Program-made: the position numbers and the translations under genes
The notes under the pieces: generated by a model
Told to the model about the DNA's origin: nothing
The model's database searches: none
What the model saw: only the letters and a program-made list of their open reading frames with translations
DNA from: JAIVJN01 sp036732565
GTDB taxonomy: Bacteria > Acidobacteriota > Vicinamibacteria > Vicinamibacterales > UBA2999
NCBI GenBank assembly: GCA_036732565.1
Contig: DAINCF010000161.1
Coordinates: 1 to 13,653 of the forward strand
Direction of reading: 5' to 3'
Length of the DNA stretch: 13,653 bases
In this document: in pieces, positions 7,748 through 13,653 of the stretch
Numbering within the stretch: the stretch's first letter is position 1
How the letters are laid out: each line of letters begins with the position of its first letter

Positions 7748-8188
7748 TCAGGACTTCCGCACCGCGTAGGTTCCGGACAGTTCAATGCCGCAGGCGGTGT
7801 TGAGGCCCCCGATCGCGCCTTCCAGCGTTTGGCGTGTCGAAAACGTGGACGGTGCCGAAAATGCCACGGGGCACGGGCCTCCCGCGCTAATTCCGATGCC
7901 TGCCGCCACCGGTGGCACGGCACGCGGCGGAATCCCTGACGTCACGGCGGCATTGGTGACGCTGAAGCCGGGCATGTCGATGCGGGCGGTGCCGGTGATC
8001 GCGCCCGACTCCGCGTGCGTCAGGCTCAGGGTGAGGGTGCCGCTGAGACCACCGGCGGCCTGGATCGTGCCCGTCCAGGTTCCGGTGACCCACAGGTCAG
8101 CCGATGGGGCGGTCGGTCCGGGGGAGCCGCCGCAGGCGACAGCGGTGAGCATGAACAGGACGAGCAGGGCGGGGCGTAGGAATCGCAT
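7748..8188 (-). CDS. Small predicted lipoprotein with beta-rich domain
   Basis: A 146-residue protein with a lipoprotein signal: basic MRFLR, hydrophobic PALLVLFMLTA and lipobox AVAC with Cys19 as the lipidation site, then a flexible GGSPGPTAPSA linker. The body is made of alternating strands (VTGTWTGTIQ, GTLTLSLTH, AITGTARI) and ends in GIELSGTYAVRKS, suggesting a small beta sandwich or barrel. Two further cysteines, C106 and C133, could form a disulfide. The gene starts 2 bp after the stop of the VirB11-like gene, with GGAG 5 nt before the ATG, so it belongs to the transfer operon. A role comparable to the lipoproteins of type IV channels (VirB7/TrbH) is possible from position only; the sequence itself does not show it. 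I know similar CGGSP-type lipoproteins from acidobacterial genomes, which is a weak host hint. Confidence 0.8.
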   Translation of the reverse strand: MRFLRPALLVLFMLTAVACGGSPGPTAPSADLWVTGTWTGTIQAAGGLSGTLTLSLTHAESGAITGTARIDMPGFSVTNAAVTSGIPPRAVPPVAAGIGISAGGPCPVAFSAPSTFSTRQTLEGAIGGLNTACGIELSGTYAVRKS

Positions 8189-8190
8189 GG

Positions 8191-9147
8191 TTACTCCGAG
8201 CCGTAGAGACGCGTGATCTCGAAGGCGTTTGTGTCGGGACGAAAACTGTCGATGCGTACGAGTTCAGACACCACACGGTCGGGGCCGCGACGCTCGACGT
8301 GGACGATGGCGTGAATCGTTTCCGCGAGCGAGGCGCGGATGGCGAGGTAGGGCAGCTCGACGCCGCTCATCAACACACAACTCGCCAACCGTGTGAGGGC
8401 TTGTGTCGCGTTGTTCGCGTGCAGCGTGGTTAGACTGCCAGAGTGCCCCGTATTCCAGGCCTGGAGCAGATCGAACGCTTCACCGCCGCGCACCTCACCC
8501 AGAATAATCCGATCAGGACGATGGCGGAGCGTCGTTCGTAACAGATCACGGATGGTCACGGCTGGCTGGTTGGGCTGCTCGCGTCGAGCTTCGAAACGGA
8601 CCAGATTCGTCCGATCGATCCGCAGCTCAGCGGTATCCTCAATGACCACGATGCGGTCGCTCGGCGGAATGTACTCGGTGAGGGCGTTGAGCAACGTCGT
8701 CTTCCCGGTGCCGGTGCCGCCGGTGATCAAGACGTTGTGACGATGGCGGATCATGGTCTCCAGGTCGCGGAGCACGGGCGCCGGTACGCTGCCGCTCGCG
8801 ACGAGGTCGTCTGGCGTAAAGAATCGGGCCCGGTGCTTGCGGATCGTGAGGGTAATCCCGCCGAGCGAGATCGGCGGCATCACCGCGGCGATGCGTGAGC
8901 CATCGGGCAGGCGCGCGTCGAGGAGCGGCGTGTCTTCAGAGATGTCATTCCCGAGCGTGCGCGCGATCGTTTGCACGGCGACGCGAAGACTGCGCGGGTC
9001 GAGGCTGAGATCGCTGACGTGTTCGAGCATGCCCTGACGCTCGATCCAGATGCGACCGTCACCATTGACCATGATCTCCGTGATGGCGTCGTCAACGATG
9101 AGGTGCGCGATGGGCCGGAGGAACGGCAGGATCAGCTCGAACGCCAT
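8191..9147 (-). CDS. trbB: VirB11/TrbB-type secretion ATPase
   Basis: A 318-residue cytoplasmic hexameric ATPase of the type II/IV secretion superfamily, which powers pilus assembly and substrate transfer. Motifs appear in the expected order: Walker A GGTGTGKT at 143-150, Asp box VVIEDTAEL at 167-175, Walker B IILGEVRGGEA at 214-224 and His box GHSGSLTTLHANN at 234-246. The N-terminal domain carries the usual ITEIMVNG and LPDGSRIAAVMPP elements. Length matches TrbB/VirB11. The ATG overlaps the coupling protein stop by one base, with AAGGA 9 nt upstream inside that gene, so the two are co-translated. The single stand-alone copy beside a coupling protein favours TrbB of a conjugation system over CpaF of a Tad pilus, because no other Tad genes are seen. 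The trbC-trbE genes that usually follow trbB are not next to it. Confidence 0.93.
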   Translation of the reverse strand: MAFELILPFLRPIAHLIVDDAITEIMVNGDGRIWIERQGMLEHVSDLSLDPRSLRVAVQTIARTLGNDISEDTPLLDARLPDGSRIAAVMPPISLGGITLTIRKHRARFFTPDDLVASGSVPAPVLRDLETMIRHRHNVLITGGTGTGKTTLLNALTEYIPPSDRIVVIEDTAELRIDRTNLVRFEARREQPNQPAVTIRDLLRTTLRHRPDRIILGEVRGGEAFDLLQAWNTGHSGSLTTLHANNATQALTRLASCVLMSGVELPYLAIRASLAETIHAIVHVERRGPDRVVSELVRIDSFRPDTNAFEITRLYGSE

Positions 9148-11132
9148 CAGAGCCGTCCTTTCGCGACATGGTCGAAGTACGACGTCTGCACGTCGAGGAA
9201 GTACGGTTTGAGAAAGCAGTACTGCGGTGACAACGGATGCGCACCGTCGTACGGCATGACGATGGCCTGGGCGTTCTTCAGCTCAAGAAAGGCCCGCGGC
9301 TGGAACAGGTAGTCCATCTGGAAGTTGTAATGCTTGGTGATCGTGGTGGTCGTCTTGTCGGACGCCGTTTTGCCAGTGAGCAGGCTCACGCTGGCGTCTT
9401 GGCCCGCTTCGGCGATGGTGAATTGCGGACGGAGTTGATACGCGCGGCCGGCGCGGTCGGCGACCAGCTGGGCGGTGTGTGTGCAGTTCAGACTCAGGAT
9501 CACGAGTGTGCGCAGACACTGGACGAGGGCGCGGCAGGTCATGTCGTCACCCACGGCGGCTTGCAGTGAGCTGATGCTTTGCGTTGCCAGGATCGGCATG
9601 CAGCGCGCCTGACGTGACAGGGCGAAGAAGCGTTCGTCACCACTGGGGTCCGTCCCGCCGGTGGTCGCGAAATATTGATACTCGTCGATCAACAGGAGGA
9701 CGGCCCGCTGTGAAGGGTTCGTGCCGGCTTCCAGGCGTGGAATGCGTTGGAGCATCGCTCGTTGAAAGTCCTGCTTGAGGAGCGTGCCCAGGAATCGGGC
9801 GAGGCCCGGATTGATCGACATCGGGAAGTTCAGCGCGAGAACGTGGCCGCGTTCGATCAAGGTCGTGAGTGGAGGCAGTGTGCGGAGTGGGTAGGTGCTC
9901 GATTCGGCGTACGCCTCTTTCGGGGGGCAGAACGTGCGGCGCACCGGCGGCGAGTCGGCGAACAGTGACAGGACGACCGCAATGCCTTCGACAATCGAGG
10001 TGCGGAGGCGTGGCTCGAGACGGAGCCATTCCTCGCGGTACCAGAGTTCCACCGCTTCGAACTGTTCGCGGGCATCGGCTTGTGTCGGGTCTGCCGCGGT
10101 GCGATCGGGGACCTGGAAGGGAATGCGGTGTGTCCGAAGCGCGTGCGCGAGCTCGTCACGATAGGGCGCGCGTACGACGTCACCTGCATCGATCACCCAG
10201 GACGCCAGGGTGCTCAGCTGCTCCTCGTACTGCGCAAACGTCGCACGCGTCACGACCATGTCGCCCGGACCGTGTCGACCGCGCGCGCGATCGATGAGCG
10301 CCTGGAGATCGTCCGGGCTGATCGAATAGCGGTAGACCTCAGCGAGCGTCGTGTAGCCGTCAGCCAGGTGCGCCGCGGCGATGATGTTCTTGACCAGATG
10401 CGTGTACGCCTGTTGCCAGAACGGTTCTTTCGAGCGTCCGTACAACTGGTTGATCAGCGTGGCCAAGCTGTAGGCAATGGCGAACGGATCGAGGTTGCCC
10501 GCGATTGGGTTGTAGCAGTACGTGCCGCCGACGCTCAGCTCGACGTAGTCGTCGGCACGGCCATGTCGAGTCAGGATGGCGGCGATGTGCTTACAGAAGT
10601 CCCCTTTGACTTCCAGGACGAGGCCGGCCAGGCGTCGTTGGGGATCGTCAGCGGCCCAGCCGAGGAGTTGCTCCGCCGCGGGGTACATGCACGCCGACGT
10701 CTTGCCTGAGCCGATGGCACCGAGGACGAGCACGCCCGTGAAGAGGCCCGGCTCCGGAATGGTGAGCCACGAGGGGTGCGCCGCCCGCTCACGTGAGAGC
10801 GTGTGGTGTTGCTCGCCAATGATCAGTGACGGCCGCGAGCGTGTCGCCGGGGCGGGATACGGAGGTAACGGCAGATAGACGGTCGCCTCTGGACGATCGA
10901 GGATGAAGATATAGAGGGCGGCGAACAGGGCACTGAACGACAAGAAGGGCGTCGAGTACCAGAGCGTCGCGTAGGCGTACGCGAGCGCATCGTAGACGAC
11001 AGGTTTGTGGAGATAGAGGAGCACGAGGAACGGGTTGTCGTGTGGCCACGGCAGATGCGCACGGCCCAGCGTGCCGACGATGGCGGCCAGCGCCAGGCTC
11101 AGGACGAATCGCTGCTCGAGGATGGCACGCAC
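9147..11132 (-). CDS. traG: Type IV secretion coupling protein, TraG/VirD4 family
   Basis: This inner-membrane ATPase links the DNA-protein substrate to the type IV secretion channel. Of 661 residues, about 9-21 and 44-78 are hydrophobic membrane segments, and the rest is a cytoplasmic RecA-like domain. Walker A is GAIGSGKT at 138-145 and Walker B is LLLIDEYQYF at 479-488, followed by the family-typical ILATQS at 514-519. The length fits the family. The same frame is open back to 11735, but that 201-codon extension overlaps the RHH gene and reads through the nested palindrome as Arg/Pro-rich nonsense. I therefore place the start at GTG 11132, where GGAGG lies 5 nt upstream and the membrane segment begins soon after. 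The stop overlaps the VirB11-like start by one base (TGATG). An RHH-traG-trbB order recalls Tn4371-type integrative elements. Alternative symbols would be virD4 or traD. Confidence 0.9.
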   Translation of the reverse strand: MRAILEQRFVLSLALAAIVGTLGRAHLPWPHDNPFLVLLYLHKPVVYDALAYAYATLWYSTPFLSFSALFAALYIFILDRPEATVYLPLPPYPAPATRSRPSLIIGEQHHTLSRERAAHPSWLTIPEPGLFTGVLVLGAIGSGKTSACMYPAAEQLLGWAADDPQRRLAGLVLEVKGDFCKHIAAILTRHGRADDYVELSVGGTYCYNPIAGNLDPFAIAYSLATLINQLYGRSKEPFWQQAYTHLVKNIIAAAHLADGYTTLAEVYRYSISPDDLQALIDRARGRHGPGDMVVTRATFAQYEEQLSTLASWVIDAGDVVRAPYRDELAHALRTHRIPFQVPDRTAADPTQADAREQFEAVELWYREEWLRLEPRLRTSIVEGIAVVLSLFADSPPVRRTFCPPKEAYAESSTYPLRTLPPLTTLIERGHVLALNFPMSINPGLARFLGTLLKQDFQRAMLQRIPRLEAGTNPSQRAVLLLIDEYQYFATTGGTDPSGDERFFALSRQARCMPILATQSISSLQAAVGDDMTCRALVQCLRTLVILSLNCTHTAQLVADRAGRAYQLRPQFTIAEAGQDASVSLLTGKTASDKTTTTITKHYNFQMDYLFQPRAFLELKNAQAIVMPYDGAHPLSPQYCFLKPYFLDVQTSYFDHVAKGRL

Positions 11133-11137
11133 GGCGG

Positions 11138-11142
11138 CCTCC
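11138..11142 (-). promoter_or_regulatory. Ribosome binding site deciding the coupling protein start
   Basis: GGAGG on the minus strand, 5 nt before GTG 11132 and just upstream of the end of the RHH frame on the coding strand. It supports the short coupling protein model over the longer open frame. Confidence 0.75.
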
Positions 11143-11143
11143 G

Positions 11144-11404
11144 CTATGTGTCGAGGGGCGCGGACGTGTGTCCACGCGATCGACGTCCATTTGATGCTGA
11201 CGGCGCGTCCCGATCGTCGCCGCAATGTTTGATGTAGTCGGGATCGGTCGCGAGCCGCTGTTCGATGAGGCAGTCCAGCACGTAGTCGACGGGTTCGTCG
11301 ATCATCTTCGCGTAGGCGCGGAGGACAGCCAGATTCGCGTCCTTCAAGCGCGCCGTGATGCGCGTGCGGACCATCTTTTTGATACGTGGTTTGATAAAGG
11401 GCAT
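11144..11404 (-). CDS. Small ribbon-helix-helix (CopG/Arc-like) DNA-binding protein
   Basis: An 86-residue basic protein. After a lysine-rich head (MPFIKPRIKKM) comes one beta strand (VRTRITARL), a helix (DANLAVLRAYAKMI), a short turn (DEPV) and a second helix (DYVLDCLIEQRLA). This is the single-strand, two-helix pattern of ribbon-helix-helix dimers. The C-terminal 25 residues are polar and probably disordered. I chose the ATG at 11404 over an upstream in-frame ATG at 11479 because GGAG sits 5 nt before it and because the extra 25 residues are not protein-like. It ends 11 bp before the coupling protein start, so the two are one operon. In transfer systems such proteins act at the transfer origin or as operon repressors (TraY/MobC/CopG roles). 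The candidate operator repeats lie directly upstream. The fold call is fairly safe; the precise role is inferred. Confidence 0.8.
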   Translation of the reverse strand: MPFIKPRIKKMVRTRITARLKDANLAVLRAYAKMIDEPVDYVLDCLIEQRLATDPDYIKHCGDDRDAPSASNGRRSRGHTSAPLDT

Positions 11405-11439
11405 GACATCTCCAAGGACAGACAGTGGGCCGCGCGTGT

Positions 11440-11514
11440 GCCACGACGTGGCGCCGACGAGTACTCGGCCGTGCGCCACGCCACGAGGCGATGACCGGAC
11501 GCGGCCAATTTGGC
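11440..11514 (-). promoter_or_regulatory. Cluster of short palindromes upstream of the ribbon-helix-helix gene (candidate operator)
   Basis: Within 75 bp there are GCCACG-A-CGTGGC at 11440-11452, a perfect CGAGTACTCG at 11458-11467, two more GCCACG half-sites in direct order at 11475-11485, and GCCAA-T-TTGGC at 11504-11514. The nearest is 35 bp from the start codon of the RHH gene. RHH proteins typically bind such short repeated half-sites and repress their own operon. Autoregulation, or a relaxosome accessory site, is therefore a reasonable inference, not shown. Confidence 0.35.
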
Positions 11515-11524
11515 GTTGGTAGAG

Positions 11525-11600
11525 CAGGAGGGCCGGAAACGACCCCCGGTCCTGACCCCACTGGGGTCAGAGGGGGAGGGGGTCGTTTCCGGCCCTCCTG
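11525..11600. repeat. 76-bp nested palindrome with perfect 23-bp outer arms
   Basis: The outer arms at 11525-11547 and 11578-11600 are perfect reverse complements over 23 bp (core GGCCGGAAACGACCCCC). Inside them lies a second near-perfect palindrome, CTGACCCCA-C-TGGGGTCAG at 11552-11570 (9-bp arms, 1-nt centre). The whole can extrude as a long hairpin or cruciform. It lies in the gene-free stretch between two operons, about 120 bp upstream of the ribbon-helix-helix gene. Possible identities are a REP/BIME-like mobile palindrome, a bidirectional terminator, a recombination site, or part of a transfer or replication origin. The sequence shows the symmetry directly; the function is not known. 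Confidence 0.9.
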
Positions 11601-11772
11601 CGTGTCTGTGAACGGACGTGGAGATGGGCCGCGGCTCAGAGCGCCGCGCCCCGCGTGCGCCGTGTGCCCACGTCGAATATCTGAAGAAAGAGGCGGAAAC
11701 TGGCGCGAGGAACGAAGAGGACCTCGTTCGGTCACGCGTGGTGATCGGCGGCGCTGATGGGGTCAGCGGGAA

Positions 11773-11801
11773 GGGCGAGCGTCGTGGTCCCACGCTCGCC
11801 C
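11773..11801 (-). terminator. Candidate terminator hairpin after the 332-residue gene
   Basis: A perfect 10-bp inverted repeat (GGGCGAGCGT / ACGCTCGCCC) with a 9-nt loop begins 14 nt past the stop codon at 11816 on the minus strand. The loop region can also form an alternative CGTGG/CCACG pairing. The stem is GC-rich and well placed to end the upstream operon. The following bases are TTCCCG rather than a U-run, so intrinsic termination is uncertain. It could instead protect the 3' end of the mRNA. Confidence 0.4.
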
Positions 11802-11815
11802 CGGTGGCGGCCGGC

Positions 11816-12814
11816 TCAGACGATGCCCGGAAATTGGCCGAAGAGGTCATAGGTGTACGGCAGCTCGTAGAAGGAGAACGCGCCCGCGGGTCTCCGCATG
11901 GTGAAATCCGGTGGCGCGTCAACCGGTCGTTCGGGGCCACCACCGGCACGCCATGAGTCGTAGAACGCGTCGAATCGATGCGCGAACCGGCGCCGCCGCT
12001 GCTCGTGGTCCCGGTCGATCGTGATCGGGCTGGCACTGCCGACGCGCAGGGCGTGTTGCACGCGGAAATAGTGGTGGAGCTCCCGCGCGTCCGCCGGTGA
12101 GATCGTGGGCATGCCAAGGACGGGCGCGTCCTTCAGCGCTCGCCGCCAGGCGGATTCGCCGGCGCGAAAGAGGCGCGGGAACGCCACGATGAGATGCCAG
12201 TGCGGCAGACGCGCGAGCAGCGCCGCGTGATCGGCGAGGAAGGTCGCGAGGGTCTGACCCGTGGTGTCCAGCGCGAGGACGACGAAGTGAATGACACCAT
12301 CCTCGGTCTGATAGATCGGCAACTTGTGAATGAAGCGCCGCGTCGTGGTGTTGCCATCGGCGCCTGAATATACGCGGAGCGGGAGGAGCTCGAGCGGCAG
12401 CGCGAGGTGCCGGGTAAAGAGTTCGACTTTGTCGGCTTCGGTCGCGAACCAGCGCACGTCGCGCAGGCTGATCGCCACGTCGAGCAGCATGAGGCGTCGT
12501 GCTTGGCGCGCAGGGCTAGCGGTGCGGCGATTGCGATTGTCGTGCAGCTCAAGCACGTCGTACACAGGGCGTGCGCGGAGGTGGTACAGCCAACCGCGAT
12601 CGGCGCGGGGACGACGGGCGGTCACCAGGGCACGGGTGACCAGGTCTGCGAAGAATGCCCGCGCGTTCTTCCCCTCCTTGATCTGCGCCCAGGCGCAGTA
12701 GTGGCGCCGCTGGAAATACCCGCTCATGAGGCTCACCAGCGTCAGGAACTGTGCCTGGCGCGGCGAGAAGCCGAAGGCGGTGCGCAACGCGGCGGCACGG
12801 GCGTCCGTCGTCAT
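11816..12814 (-). CDS. Hypothetical protein with a helix-turn-helix-like N-terminus, coupled to the upstream winged-helix gene
   Basis: I do not recognise this 332-residue protein with certainty. The N-terminus (about residues 13-90) has the rhythm of a winged helix: FGFSPRQAQFLTLVSL, then YFQRRHYCAWAQI, a helix NARAFFADLVTRALV, and a strand pair ending WLYHLRARPVYDVLEL. It is followed by an arginine-rich link (HDNRNRRTASPARQARR) and an alpha/beta middle part with hydrophobic strands, such as IHFVVLALD at about 175-183 and HWHLIVAFP at about 205-213. The C-terminal region is basic (EQRRRRFAHRFDAFYDSW). No membrane segment or signal peptide is seen, so it is probably cytoplasmic and may bind DNA. 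Its ATG overlaps the previous stop as ATGA and only a weak GAGCGG precedes it, so it is probably translated by coupling and works with that protein. A hairpin lies 14 nt after the stop. It has no resemblance to a classic MOB relaxase that I can see: no HUH histidine triad was found. Confidence 0.75.
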   Translation of the reverse strand: MTTDARAAALRTAFGFSPRQAQFLTLVSLMSGYFQRRHYCAWAQIKEGKNARAFFADLVTRALVTARRPRADRGWLYHLRARPVYDVLELHDNRNRRTASPARQARRLMLLDVAISLRDVRWFATEADKVELFTRHLALPLELLPLRVYSGADGNTTTRRFIHKLPIYQTEDGVIHFVVLALDTTGQTLATFLADHAALLARLPHWHLIVAFPRLFRAGESAWRRALKDAPVLGMPTISPADARELHHYFRVQHALRVGSASPITIDRDHEQRRRRFAHRFDAFYDSWRAGGGPERPVDAPPDFTMRRPAGAFSFYELPYTYDLFGQFPGIV

Positions 12815-13620
12815 ACGAGCCGCTCGAACGTATGCGGGTCGCGGACGCTGTTGCCGCGACCCTTGCCATAGGTGACGCCGGCGCGCTGATAGAGAGCGAA
12901 GCCGGCGCGAGCCTTCGCGCGGACGACGCCAGACGGGTAGCGGGTGATGTATTCGAGGTCTTGCACACGGGGCTGATCATCCTGATCGCGGTACTCGATC
13001 CGGAGATCGGGGATGTACATCGCGCCATCAACGAGCGTGAAGTCGTGGGCGGCGGCCCAGGTGGCGCGATCCGCACGGATCGAGGCATCTGGTGGCCGGT
13101 CTGGGCGGTTGAGGAAGTGCTGATACTCCGCCTTCAGCTCGTAGTCCAGGACGACGCGCGTGATGGTGGCGCCGCGGGCGCGGAGATCGCGCGCGGCAAT
13201 TTCGTAGAGGGCGTAGATCTCGGCGTCGTGGGCCAGTTCCGCAGGTTTGACAAGGCCGGCGTAGTAGTGCTGCGCGGGGGCGACGTCGGGATCGCGGTGC
13301 GCGTCAAGGAGACGCTGCGCCGCGGCCGTGAGGCTTGTGACGTGTTGCGTGGTCGTGCGCTGGCTGATGGTGTGAACCTCCAGGAGACCGGTGCGGCGGA
13401 GGCGATCCAGTTGGGGCTCAGTCAATAGGCCGCGCTCGATCACGTCCCGTGTGGGGATGACCCGAAACGCGCCGATCGTCGCGAGCGCGCGTGTCTCGTC
13501 GGGCGTGAGGCGACGGGCGAGCTCTGGGGTGGCCAGGAGGCGCGCACGCGACCCACGGGTGACCGCGTGGAGGTCGCGCAGCGGGAGGTCCTCGCGCGTA
13601 TCAGGGCGCCGCGCGAGCAC
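12811..13620 (-). CDS. Winged-helix / nuclease-like protein resembling replication-relaxation proteins; possibly 5'-partial
   Basis: The 269-residue product has two recognisable parts. Residues about 35-105 look like a winged helix: LTPDETRALATIG, then a second helix ending LDRLRRTGLLEV, then a strand pair before an LTAAAQRLL segment. Residues about 125-245 look like a small alpha/beta nuclease-type domain, with AHDAEIYALYE, LDYELKAEY, a PDLRIEY strand (D205) and DLEYI (E223) before a basic RAKARAGF helix. This order is what I know from the Replic_Relax family, found on plasmids and integrative elements and often next to transfer genes. The assignment is by pattern memory and no catalytic set is proven. 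The GTG start is only the first start codon in the window: the frame stays open to the right edge, so the protein may be longer. Its stop overlaps the ATG of the next gene by 4 bp, implying translational coupling. It could act in DNA nicking, in replication, or only in DNA binding. Confidence 0.6.
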   Translation of the reverse strand: MLARRPDTREDLPLRDLHAVTRGSRARLLATPELARRLTPDETRALATIGAFRVIPTRDVIERGLLTEPQLDRLRRTGLLEVHTISQRTTTQHVTSLTAAAQRLLDAHRDPDVAPAQHYYAGLVKPAELAHDAEIYALYEIAARDLRARGATITRVVLDYELKAEYQHFLNRPDRPPDASIRADRATWAAAHDFTLVDGAMYIPDLRIEYRDQDDQPRVQDLEYITRYPSGVVRAKARAGFALYQRAGVTYGKGRGNSVRDPHTFERLV

Positions 13621-13653
13621 GCGCTGCGGGTGGCGCGTCGCGGGACCGCGATC

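Larger units (their letters stand above)
11405..11815. other. Gene-free, palindrome-rich intergenic region
   Basis: About 410 bp between the stop of the 332-residue gene and the start of the ribbon-helix-helix gene hold no open frame with protein-like composition. Frames that cross it translate to low-complexity Arg/Pro/Gly text. It holds, from right to left, the terminator-like hairpin, a small GAACGA/TCGTTC repeat at 11710-11729, the 76-bp nested palindrome, and a cluster of short palindromes at 11440-11514. A promoter for the coupling-protein operon is expected here, but I could not identify convincing -35/-10 boxes. The region is the best place in the window for a transfer origin or regulatory site, but no nic sequence known to me is visible. 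Confidence 0.6.

Noticed and set aside
11133..11735. N-terminal extension of the coupling protein frame back to 11735
   Set aside because: It overlaps the RHH gene, reads through the nested palindrome, has Arg/Pro/Gly-rich composition and no ribosome site, while GTG 11132 has GGAGG 5 nt upstream.
1..13653. CRISPR array, tRNA or rRNA genes
   Set aside because: No regularly spaced repeats with unique spacers, and no cloverleaf or conserved rRNA segments were noticed. This was done by eye, so a short tRNA could be missed.

Overview
The window is a GC-rich stretch of bacterial DNA in which every convincing gene lies on the minus strand, so the genes are read from the right edge towards the left edge. 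The content is that of a conjugative or integrative element, or a plasmid-like region: a TraG/VirD4-type coupling protein, a TrbB/VirB11-type secretion ATPase, a small ribbon-helix-helix protein, a compact DnaG-type primase, and a very large fusion of an adenine-methylase-like domain with an SNF2-type helicase. The high GC content and the style of a small lipoprotein (a CGGSP... start followed by GTWTGTI-like strands) make an Acidobacteriota-like host plausible. That is a weak stylistic inference; nothing in the window fixes the taxonomy.

Layout in order of transcription. (1) 13653-11816: two genes with ATGA overlap. The first is a winged-helix/nuclease-like protein resembling replication-relaxation proteins and may run off the right edge. 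The second is an unrecognised 332-residue protein. (2) 11815-11405: about 410 bp without a gene but full of symmetry, including a terminator-like hairpin, a 76-bp nested palindrome with perfect 23-bp outer arms, and a cluster of short palindromes just upstream of the next gene. (3) 11404-7748: a tightly packed operon of ribbon-helix-helix protein, coupling protein, VirB11-like ATPase and lipoprotein, with gaps of 11 bp, a 1-bp overlap and 2 bp. (4) 7693-1154: DnaG-like primase, then a 261-bp leader carrying 15-bp direct repeats that can form a GC hairpin, then the 1764-residue methylase/helicase. (5) 1153-1: three small genes. Two encode membrane-anchored or secreted mini-proteins with the same six-cysteine spacing, which resembles squash-inhibitor knottins. 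The third encodes a 39-residue membrane peptide.

Working model (inference): the ribbon-helix-helix protein and the upstream winged-helix protein bind or process the transfer origin region, the coupling protein brings the DNA to the secretion channel powered by the VirB11-like ATPase, the primase makes the complementary strand in the recipient, and the methylase/helicase acts on or protects the incoming DNA. A recognisable relaxase, a VirB4/TrbE ATPase and the channel proteins are absent here, so they must lie outside the window or be of unfamiliar type. The most unusual items are the paired knottin-like peptides and the nested palindrome.
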